A stretch of DNA of 10,404 bases from contig WAJW01000130.1 of the NCBI GenBank assembly GCA_015523685.1, positions 1 through 10,404 on the forward strand. The letters are read 5' to 3'. A program made the translations under genes and the position numbers. The notes under the pieces were generated by a model that saw only the letters and a list, made by a program, of their open reading frames with translations, searched no databases and had not been told where the DNA came from. Positions within the stretch are counted from its first letter, which is position 1, and every line of letters starts with the position of its first letter. This stretch comes from Archaeoglobaceae archaeon. Lineage in GTDB: Archaea > Halobacteriota > Archaeoglobi > Archaeoglobales > JdFR-42. Shown piece by piece: positions 5,669 through 10,404 of this stretch.

Positions 5669-6370
5669 ATGGTCAGTCTCGATGAGGCGGTAGTTGCAAA
5701 ATACAGGAAATCAGGATTTGAATTTGAAATACTCGTTGATCCGTACAGGGCCATGGAACTCAGGGAGGGCAAGGATCTTCCCGTTGAGGATATCGTTGCA
5801 GTTGAAGAGGTCTTCACCGATGCCAGAAAGGGAGAGAGAGCTGGCAGGGAGAATATTGTGAAAGTGTTCGGTACCGATGAATTCAGTGAGGTTGCAAAGA
5901 AGATCATCAGGGAGGGAGACATACAGATCACCGCACAGCAGAGAAGGGAAATGCTTGAAATGAAAAAGAAACAGATCGTGTTTTTTATCCACAGAAACGC
6001 TATCAACCCACAGACAGGTACTCCGCATCCTCCTGAGAGAATTGAGAGGGCAATGGAGGAGGCAAAGGTTCATGTTGATCTTTTCAAAAAAGTCGAGGAT
6101 CAGATCCCTGCCATCATAAAGGCACTGAGACCAATAATCCCCCTGAAATTCGAAGAACTCGAGATTGCAGTCAAGATACCTGCAGTTTATGCCCCAAAAG
6201 CCTATGGAGAGATACACTCAATGGCAAACGTGATAAAAGAAGAGTGGCAGAATGATGGCTCGTGGATAGGTGTGCTTAAGATACCTGCTGGAATGCAGGA
6301 TGAGCTCTACGAGGCGGTAAACAGGCTTACAAAGGGCGATGCTCTTGTTAAAATTTTAAAGAGGATGTGA
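5669..6370 (+). CDS. sdo1: ribosome maturation protein SBDS (SDO1 homologue)
   Basis: This is the archaeal homologue of the Shwachman-Bodian-Diamond protein. In eukaryotes it works with the EF-2-like GTPase Efl1 to release the anti-association factor (Tif6/eIF6) from the large ribosomal subunit; a similar role is inferred in archaea. The 233 residues fit the three-domain family: domain I about 1-85 (VVAKYRKSGFEFEILVDPYR, EVFTDARKGERA), domain II about 86-160 (IQITAQQRREMLEMKKKQIV, NPQTGTPHPPERIERAMEEA) and the ferredoxin-like domain III (PIIPLKFEELEIAVKIPA, SWIGVLKIPAG). The ATG at 5669 lies three bases after psmA; GAAGGAGAAG near 5653-5662 serves as ribosome-binding site. Its place directly before rrp4-rrp41-rrp42 is the classical archaeal arrangement, from which an RNA-processing link was first proposed. 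Confidence 0.97.
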   Translation: MVSLDEAVVAKYRKSGFEFEILVDPYRAMELREGKDLPVEDIVAVEEVFTDARKGERAGRENIVKVFGTDEFSEVAKKIIREGDIQITAQQRREMLEMKKKQIVFFIHRNAINPQTGTPHPPERIERAMEEAKVHVDLFKKVEDQIPAIIKALRPIIPLKFEELEIAVKIPAVYAPKAYGEIHSMANVIKEEWQNDGSWIGVLKIPAGMQDELYEAVNRLTKGDALVKILKRM

Positions 6371-6372
6371 GA

Positions 6373-7062
6373 ATGAAGGAAGTAATTTCACCCGAACGAA
6401 AGATCGTTCTCCCGGGGGATCTGATAGGAAAAAATCCAAAAAAAGCTGGACCGGGAACATATGTCGAAAACAACCGGGTTTACGCCGGAATTTTTGGACT
6501 TCTGGATGAAAAATCTCTCAGAGTTATACCTCTGAAGGGCAGGTATATCCCGGAAGTGGGAAATCTGGTTATAGGTATTATCGAGGAAACACAGAGCAAT
6601 GGATGGAGCGTGGATATCGATTCACCGTATGAGGCCTTTCTCCCCGTAAGTGAATATCCGGGGAGGATACCCCAGGGAAAAGACCCGAAGGATATAATGA
6701 AAACAGGAGATGTGATCTCTGCCAAGGTTGTGAACATAGACCCACTGATGCGGGTTTATCTCTCAATGAAAGATAGAAACGCAAAGATATTGAACAGAGG
6801 GAGACTTGTTGAAATCATTCACACAAGAGTTCCAAGGGTAATAGGAAGAAAGGGTTCGATGGTCTCTCTTCTAAAAAAAGAGCTTGGCATATCCATAATT
6901 GTCGGACAGAATGGAAGAATATGGGTATTTGGTGAGGAAGATAAGGCAAACATTGCAATAGAATGTATCAAGATAATAGAGAGAGAAGCCCATACAGATG
7001 GTCTTACAGAACGGATAACAGAATATATAAAAAATGCAAAAAAGAGGCCGGAAAGGAGTTGA
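6373..7062 (+). CDS. rrp4: exosome RNA-binding cap subunit Rrp4
   Basis: Rrp4 forms the trimeric RNA-binding cap on the archaeal exosome and guides substrate RNA into the Rrp41/Rrp42 ring. The 229-residue product has the N-terminal domain (KIVLPGDLIGKNPKKAGPGT, about 10-29), an S1 domain (VIPLKGRYIPEVGNLVIGII to about 130, with YLSMKDRNAK) and a KH domain (about 145-210) whose GxxG loop is Gly158-Arg-Lys-Gly161 in RVPRVIGRKGS. HTDGLTERITEYIK closes it. The GTG at 6367 overlaps the SBDS stop, but GAGG at 6361-6364 is eight bases from the ATG at 6373 and only two from the GTG, so I chose 6373. Five bases separate it from rrp41. The alternative cap protein Csl4 is not encoded here. Confidence 0.96.
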   Translation: MKEVISPERKIVLPGDLIGKNPKKAGPGTYVENNRVYAGIFGLLDEKSLRVIPLKGRYIPEVGNLVIGIIEETQSNGWSVDIDSPYEAFLPVSEYPGRIPQGKDPKDIMKTGDVISAKVVNIDPLMRVYLSMKDRNAKILNRGRLVEIIHTRVPRVIGRKGSMVSLLKKELGISIIVGQNGRIWVFGEEDKANIAIECIKIIEREAHTDGLTERITEYIKNAKKRPERS

Positions 7063-7067
7063 AATAA

Positions 7068-7799
7068 ATGGAAGATATTAAGCTTATCGTGGATGGAAGA
7101 AGGATTGATGGAAGAAAGCCTGATGAACTGAGAAATGTGAAGATAGAGGCTGGAGTCTTGAAAAGGGCAGACGGCTCATGTTATATTGAAATGGGAAACA
7201 ACAAGATTGTTGCTGCCGTTTACGGGCCAAGGTCCCTTCATCCGAAGCATCTGCAGAACCCCAACAGGGTGGTTGTGAGGTACAGGTACAACATGGCACC
7301 GTTTTCAGTGGATGAGAGAAAGAGACCCGGTCCGGATAGAAGGAGTGTGGAAATCTCAAAGGTGAGCAAGGAGGCATTCGAGCCCGTGATAATAAAAGAG
7401 CTGTTTCCCAGATCATCGATTGACATTTTTGTCGAGGTACTGCAGGCAGATGCGGGAACCCGGGTTGCGGGAATCAATGCAGCATCAGTAGCTCTCGCCG
7501 ACGCGGGAATTCCCATGAAAGGGCTTGTTTCCGCAGTGGCTGTGGGAAAGGTGGATGGAGAGATCGTTCTGGATCTTGTCAAGGAAGAGGACAATTACGG
7601 CCAGGCCGACATTCCCGTCGCCACCTTTATAAGAGCGGGTAAAATTGAGGGAATCACCCTTCTGCAGATGGATGGCAGGGTTTCAAAGGATGAGCTGAAA
7701 AAGGCCTTAGAACTTGCCAAAAAGGGCTGTATGGAGATCTACAGAATGCAGAAGGAGGCGCTGATCAACAGATGCAGAGGTGATGAAATTGTCGAATGA
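7068..7799 (+). CDS. rrp41: exosome catalytic subunit Rrp41 (RNase PH family)
   Basis: This is the phosphorolytic 3'-to-5' exoribonuclease subunit; three Rrp41-Rrp42 dimers make the hexameric ring. The 243 residues show the RNase PH fold: RIDGRKPDELRNVKIEAGVL, LKRADGSCYIEMG, YRYNMAPFSVDERKRPGPDR, then RRSVEISKVSKEAFEPV. The phosphate-binding motif GTR is at 130-132, and the acidic site lies in KEEDNYGQADIPVA, with Asp175 and Asp181 equivalent to the catalytic pair I remember in Archaeoglobus fulgidus as Asp180 and Asp186. The active site thus appears intact. The product seems to lack the acidic C-terminal tail I recall for that homologue. AAGGAG at 7053-7058 serves the ATG at 7068. The 3' end overlaps rrp42 by 17 bases, matching tight co-production of the pair. 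Confidence 0.98.
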   Translation: MEDIKLIVDGRRIDGRKPDELRNVKIEAGVLKRADGSCYIEMGNNKIVAAVYGPRSLHPKHLQNPNRVVVRYRYNMAPFSVDERKRPGPDRRSVEISKVSKEAFEPVIIKELFPRSSIDIFVEVLQADAGTRVAGINAASVALADAGIPMKGLVSAVAVGKVDGEIVLDLVKEEDNYGQADIPVATFIRAGKIEGITLLQMDGRVSKDELKKALELAKKGCMEIYRMQKEALINRCRGDEIVE

Positions 7800-8568
7800 A
7801 ATTGTTGCAGACATAAAGAGAGATTACGTCTATCAGAAATTGAGAAATAACGAGAGAATAGATGGAAGGGGGTTCACCGAATTCAGGAAAATCAGGATAG
7901 AAACGGGAATCATAGACAAGGCCGAAGGCTCGGCGGTGGTGAGGATAGGAGATACAGAGGTGATGGTTGGCATCAAGATGCAACCCGGGGAGCCTTTCCC
8001 CGATACTCCGGACAGAGGCGTTATAATATCAAATGCCGAACTCGTTCCCCTTGCTTCTCCCACATTTGAACCCGGACCTCCGGATGAAAATTCAATAGAG
8101 CTCGCCAGGGTGGTTGACAGGGGAATAAGGGAGAGCGAGGCCATCGATCTTGAAAAGCTCTGTATAACAGAGGGTGAGGAAGTCTGGCTTGTATTCATTG
8201 ACATACACGTTCTTGATGACGATGGAAACCTTCAGGATGCCTCGGCTCTCGCGGCGATTTCAGCCCTTCTTAACACCACAATTCCCAATGAGAGGTTCGG
8301 ATACGGGGACGATGAAATCCTTCCTGTGAGAGATCTCCCTGTGTCTGTCACATCACTGATAGTTGATGAGATGATCCTTGTGGATCCATCATCGGATGAG
8401 GAAAAACTCTCAAAGAGCAGGATTACGATAACAACGGACACTCACGACAACATTGTGGCAATCCAGAAAAGCGGGGCATACACACTCACTGAGGATAAAC
8501 TTTATGAAGTAGTTGATATTTCAATCGAGAAAGCCAGAGAAATTAGAGCATTGCTGAGGGATGTGTGA
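7783..8568 (+). CDS. rrp42: exosome structural subunit Rrp42 (RNase PH family)
   Basis: Rrp42 is the non-catalytic RNase PH-like partner of Rrp41; it completes the hexameric ring and contributes RNA-binding arginines. The 261-residue product has IKRDYVYQKLRNNERIDGRG near the start, AEGSAVVRIGDTEVMVGIKM, QPGEPFPDTPDRGVIISNAE, LASPTFEPGPPDENSIELAR, VVDRGIRESEAIDLEKL, HVLDDDGNLQDASALAAISA and LPVRDLPVSVTSLIVDEM, all characteristic. It lacks the Rrp41-type paired catalytic Asp motif. GTG 7780 and ATG 7783 are adjacent in frame; I chose the ATG. GAGG (7777-7780) is very close to it, so initiation may depend on ribosomes finishing rrp41 (17-base overlap). The stop shares one base with the start of rpl37ae. 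Confidence 0.97.
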   Translation: MKLSNEIVADIKRDYVYQKLRNNERIDGRGFTEFRKIRIETGIIDKAEGSAVVRIGDTEVMVGIKMQPGEPFPDTPDRGVIISNAELVPLASPTFEPGPPDENSIELARVVDRGIRESEAIDLEKLCITEGEEVWLVFIDIHVLDDDGNLQDASALAAISALLNTTIPNERFGYGDDEILPVRDLPVSVTSLIVDEMILVDPSSDEEKLSKSRITITTDTHDNIVAIQKSGAYTLTEDKLYEVVDISIEKAREIRALLRDV

Positions 8569-8840
8569 TGGGACGGACAAAGAAGGTTAAATCTGCCGGT
8601 AGATTCGGACCGAGGTATGGTGTCAAGATAAGAAAGCTCGTTGCATCCATAGAGGAGAGGATGAAGCAGAGCCATCCATGCAGAAAATGCGGACACAACG
8701 CCGTTAAAAGAGTCAGCACTGGAATCTGGGAATGCCAGAAATGCGGATACAAATTTGCGGGAGGGTGCTATACTCCCTACACCCCCATGAGAAAAACCGT
8801 TGAACAGGCTGTTCAGAGAGCACAGGGGAGAGAGAGATGA
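8568..8840 (+). CDS. rpl37ae: large ribosomal subunit protein L37Ae (eL43)
   Basis: This is a zinc-ribbon protein of the archaeal 50S subunit, 90 residues long. It begins MGRTKKVKSAGRFGPRYGVK, then has a four-cysteine zinc site CRKC (Cys38, Cys41) and CQKC (Cys56, Cys59) with 14 residues between the pairs, followed by the family block YKFAGGCYTPYTPMRKTV. The ATG at 8568 shares its A with the rrp42 TGA stop, and GAGGG at 8556-8560 is correctly spaced for it; a GTG at 8565 is the longer alternative. The end overlaps rpoP as ATGA. Its placement after rrp42 and before rpoP is the standard archaeal order. Confidence 0.97.
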   Translation: MGRTKKVKSAGRFGPRYGVKIRKLVASIEERMKQSHPCRKCGHNAVKRVSTGIWECQKCGYKFAGGCYTPYTPMRKTVEQAVQRAQGRER

Positions 8841-8980
8841 CATCCTACAAATGCCTTCTGTGCAAGACTCCGGTAGATGTGGATTTTGAGAGCCCGTACA
8901 TACAGTGCACGAAGTGCGGAAGCAGAATTCTTATTAAGGAGAGACCACCTGCAAGTAAAAAGAGGGTTAAGGCCATCTGA
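8837..8980 (+). CDS. rpoP: DNA-directed RNA polymerase subunit P (Rpb12-like)
   Basis: This is a 47-residue zinc-ribbon subunit of archaeal RNA polymerase, equivalent to eukaryotic Rpb12, which helps assemble the core and supports open-complex formation. I translated it directly: MTSYKCLLCKTPVDVDF, then YIQCTKCGSRILIKERPP, ending KKRVKAI. Cys6, Cys9, Cys24 and Cys27 form the zinc site, and CGSRILIKERP is the strongly conserved family tail. The length is normal for archaeal RpoP. The ATG at 8837 overlaps the rpl37ae stop (ATGA), with GGGGAGAGAGAG just upstream as ribosome-binding site. It is the last gene of the operon and ends two bases before the end of the methyltransferase gene on the other strand. 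Confidence 0.96.
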   Translation: MTSYKCLLCKTPVDVDFESPYIQCTKCGSRILIKERPPASKKRVKAI

Positions 8981-8982
8981 AA

Positions 8983-9741
8983 CTACGGTTTTCTACCCGC
9001 AACGATACAGTAGCCCACATATCCGCTCTCAAAAATCTTCTCCGATTTTCTTATATCCCTGAAGCCGGATATGCCCCATTTTCTCATAATCCTGAAAAAG
9101 AGTCTCATTTTTCCCTTAACACCGAGTTCCCTCATTATGTCTTTTTTCCATTCTTTTATCAGGTGAGACCTGTCAAGTGCCTTCAGTTCAACCAGCCCTC
9201 TTGATCGAAACATCTCCCTCCAGCCTTCCATGGTTTCGGGCTTTTCTCCCTCCACTCTCTCAAGATGACTCCTGAATTCATCAGGAGGGTTGTCAAGCCA
9301 GCATATATCGTGCATACCTGCATAACCATTTCTCCCTGTAACCCTGATCATCTCCTCTATTGCCCGTTCCCTGTCCAGCAAACAGAGGGTGCACTCCGAA
9401 ATAACTATGTCAAAGGACTCATCTCTGAAGGGGAGGTTGTGAGCATCGCCCACCATGAACTCCACATCCACGCCCCTGTCTTCAGCCAGTTTCCTGGCAA
9501 TTTTTATCTTGCTGTGAGAGACATCAATGCCGGTTACCTCGCACCCAAAGTTCTCTGCCAGATAGATCGAGCCCATTCCCGTTCCGCATGCAACATCGAG
9601 TAATTTTTTCCCGGGCTCCGCTCTGCACAGCATGGCAAGTTTTTTCGTGATCCTTAGACCACCCGGATGCATGACTCTCAAGCTTAAATCATCATCCTCA
9701 ATCAGATTTTCAAGGGATGGATTCTCACTCATGGATGCCAT
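8983..9741 (-). CDS. class I SAM-dependent methyltransferase
   Basis: This cytoplasmic enzyme of 252 residues has a Rossmann-type methyltransferase fold. SAM-binding motif I is LDVACGTGMG (48-57), the acidic residue after strand 2 is in GIDVSHSK (Asp73), the adenine-contacting region is VGDAHNLPFRDESFD (97-111), and motif IV/V is DIVISECTLCLLDRERAIEE. This is the UbiE/Methyltransf_11 pattern used for small molecules or lipids; the substrate cannot be told. The C-terminal third is rich in Lys/Arg and aromatic residues and is not diagnostic. Starts at 9741 (MASMSEN) and 9732 (MSEN) are possible and neither has a close Shine-Dalgarno sequence. It converges on rpoP with a two-base gap and is divergent from alba. 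Confidence 0.9.
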   Translation of the reverse strand: MASMSENPSLENLIEDDDLSLRVMHPGGLRITKKLAMLCRAEPGKKLLDVACGTGMGSIYLAENFGCEVTGIDVSHSKIKIARKLAEDRGVDVEFMVGDAHNLPFRDESFDIVISECTLCLLDRERAIEEMIRVTGRNGYAGMHDICWLDNPPDEFRSHLERVEGEKPETMEGWREMFRSRGLVELKALDRSHLIKEWKKDIMRELGVKGKMRLFFRIMRKWGISGFRDIRKSEKIFESGYVGYCIVAGRKP

Positions 9742-9765
9742 ATGTGGATTATCATCATACCCCCT

Positions 9766-9790
9766 GATATACGTATCCCTTTTAAAATTC
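9766..9790 (-). promoter_or_regulatory. possible promoter region of the methyltransferase gene
   Basis: On the minus strand this stretch holds two TATA-like elements, TTTTAAAA (9780-9787) and CGTATATC (about 9767-9774). The first would start transcription near 9757. The second would start near 9744, almost leaderless for the ATG at 9741. I cannot choose between them by eye. Confidence 0.35.
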
Positions 9791-9805
9791 CTTGATTATT
9801 GATGC

Positions 9806-9817
9806 ATCTTTATAGTA
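9806..9817 (+). promoter_or_regulatory. TATA-box promoter of alba
   Basis: ATCTTTATAGTA sits about 27 bases before a likely transcription start near 9838, giving a leader of about 25 bases that contains the alba ribosome-binding site. A second AT-rich element (TTTTAATAG, 9821-9829) is an alternative. Confidence 0.5.
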
Positions 9818-9850
9818 AAATTTTAATAGATGGTTGTATTTTCCTGTCTC

Positions 9851-9856
9851 GGAGGT
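9851..9856 (+). promoter_or_regulatory. ribosome-binding site fixing the alba start
   Basis: GGAGGT ends six bases before the ATG at 9863. It decides for that ATG over the in-frame ATG at 9830, which would add eleven residues (MVVFSCLGGKD) not seen in family members. Confidence 0.8.
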
Positions 9857-9862
9857 AAGGAT

Positions 9863-10135
9863 ATGGCAGAAGACAACGTGATATTCGTGGGAAACAAGCC
9901 CATAATGAACTATGTGCTTGCTGCGGTGACCCAGTTTAACGATGGGGCAAAGGAAGTGGTGATAAAGGCAAGAGGCAGAGCAATCTCAAGGGCAGTGGAC
10001 ACTGCAGAAGTCGTGAGAAACAGATTTCTCCCCGATGTTCAGGTGAAGAACATAGAGATCGGAACGGAAGAACTTCAGGGAGACAAAGGAGAATCAATAA
10101 ACGTTTCCTCAATAGAGATCTATCTGGGTAAATAA
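9863..10135 (+). CDS. albA: DNA/RNA-binding chromatin protein Alba
   Basis: Alba is an abundant, basic, dimeric archaeal chromatin protein that coats double-stranded DNA and also binds RNA. The 90-residue product starts MAEDNVIFVGNKPIMNYVLA and continues with KEVVIKARGRAISRAVDTAE, the signature block including the Lys that aligns with the reversibly acetylated lysine of Sulfolobus Alba (in the NKPIMNY region), then VVRNRFLPDVQVKNIEIGTE and a closing strand INVSSIEIYLGK. The length is typical. The start at 9863 has an ideal GGAGGT. The gene has its own TATA box and is followed by a T-rich tract, so it is probably monocistronic, which suits a strongly expressed structural protein. Confidence 0.97.
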   Translation: MAEDNVIFVGNKPIMNYVLAAVTQFNDGAKEVVIKARGRAISRAVDTAEVVRNRFLPDVQVKNIEIGTEELQGDKGESINVSSIEIYLGK

Positions 10136-10175
10136 AATAAACGACGAAAATCCGGCACTTCAGATTTCATGGAGA

Positions 10176-10188
10176 TTTTTTCTTTATT
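10176..10188 (+). terminator. T-rich tract, probable terminator of alba
   Basis: TTTTTTCTTTATT lies about 40 bases after the alba stop. Archaeal RNA polymerase terminates at oligo-T on the coding strand without needing a hairpin. A second run (CTTTTTTG near 10220-10227) may act as back-up but lies close to the next gene's start. Confidence 0.45.
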
Positions 10189-10253
10189 AGCTTTCATGTT
10201 CAAACTCAGTAAGTCTTATCTTTTTTGAATTCCCAACAGTGCTGGAGATGCGC

Positions 10254-10404
10254 ATGAAAAGAGCCATCGTTCTAATTGACGGTGAACACTATCTCCCGGT
10301 CACAAAATCAGCCATCGAACTTGTTAAAAGAGATTATGAAGTGGTCGGTGCTTACTTTCTCGGGGGTAGCGAGAAAATAGGTAGCAGGGATGAGGTTGAG
10401 GGAT
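10254..10404 (+). CDS. cyclic 2,3-diphosphoglycerate synthetase-like protein, N-terminal fragment
   Basis: Only the first 50 codons are in the window; the frame is open at the edge. It reads MKRAIVLIDGEHYLPVTKSA, then a helix (IELVKRD), YEVVGAYFLGGSEKIGSRDE. The block LIDGEHYLPVT followed by a V-x-A-x-FLGGSEK strand resembles what I remember of cyclic 2,3-diphosphoglycerate synthetase, which makes the thermoprotective solute cDPG from 2,3-diphosphoglycerate with ATP in some thermophilic methanogens. Function in this organism cannot be judged from the fragment. GGAG at 10244-10247 is six bases from the ATG at 10254 and only abuts the upstream in-frame ATG at 10248, so I chose 10254. A weak TATA-like GTCTTATC around 10212-10219 may drive it. 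Confidence 0.6.
   Translation, partial: MKRAIVLIDGEHYLPVTKSAIELVKRDYEVVGAYFLGGSEKIGSRDEVEG

Noticed and set aside
5452..6006. 184-codon open frame on the minus strand across the psmA/sdo1 junction
   Set aside because: It is rich in Ser/Leu/Ile as expected from the reverse of coding DNA, has no family motifs, and lies opposite two certain genes.
9265..9603. 112-codon plus-strand open frame inside the methyltransferase region
   Set aside because: It is the shadow of a clear methyltransferase with all SAM-binding motifs on the minus strand.
8983..9741. Methyltransferase as an arsenite methyltransferase, because of the ECTLC cysteines
   Set aside because: Two nearby cysteines are not enough; the family's full conserved cysteine set and its domain layout are not seen, so the substrate is left open.
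1..10404. CRISPR array, insertion sequence, tRNA or rRNA gene, or other accessory island
   Set aside because: No regularly spaced repeats, transposase-like frames, terminal inverted repeats or tRNA cloverleaf sequence were seen; the content is mostly conserved core genes.

Overview
The window is archaeal and fits the order Archaeoglobales (an Archaeoglobus, Geoglobus or Ferroglobus relative). This rests on recognising near-family-identical stretches of the proteasome alpha subunit, SBDS, Rrp4, Rrp41, Rrp42 and Alba, on archaeal TATA boxes, on a mixture of Shine-Dalgarno and leaderless starts, and on the archaeal 'exosome superoperon' gene order. The genus is an inference. No mobile element, CRISPR array, rRNA or tRNA was seen, and no gene-free stretch exceeds about 125 bases.

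Left part (1-2865). A membrane-anchored winged-helix protein, whose 5' end lies outside the window, is followed one base later by a SAM hydrolase (DUF62). A universal stress protein and a DUF2124-like protein each appear to have their own promoter. A 63-residue zinc-binding protein on the minus strand overlaps the end of the DUF2124 gene tail to tail.

Centre (2925-8980). One dense plus-strand operon of eleven genes starts at a strong TATA box: rpl15e, a COG1325/DUF54 RNA-binding protein, RNase P Rpp30, RNase P Pop5, proteasome alpha (psmA), SBDS/SDO1, exosome rrp4, rrp41 and rrp42, rpl37ae and rpoP. Neighbours overlap or lie at most a few bases apart. The operon joins ribosome parts, tRNA 5' processing, RNA 3' degradation, ribosome maturation, protein degradation and an RNA polymerase subunit on one probable transcript. 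rpoP (47 codons) is easily missed. The standout anomaly is that rpp30 is split: its two halves lie in different frames, joined exactly at a run of nine A's (4146-4154). This could be a mutation, a sequencing error, or -1 frameshifting or transcript slippage.

Right part (8983-10404). A class I methyltransferase on the minus strand ends two bases from rpoP and closes the operon. Beyond a divergent intergenic region lies the chromatin protein Alba, then a T-rich likely terminator. Last is the start of a gene resembling cyclic 2,3-diphosphoglycerate synthetase, cut by the window end.
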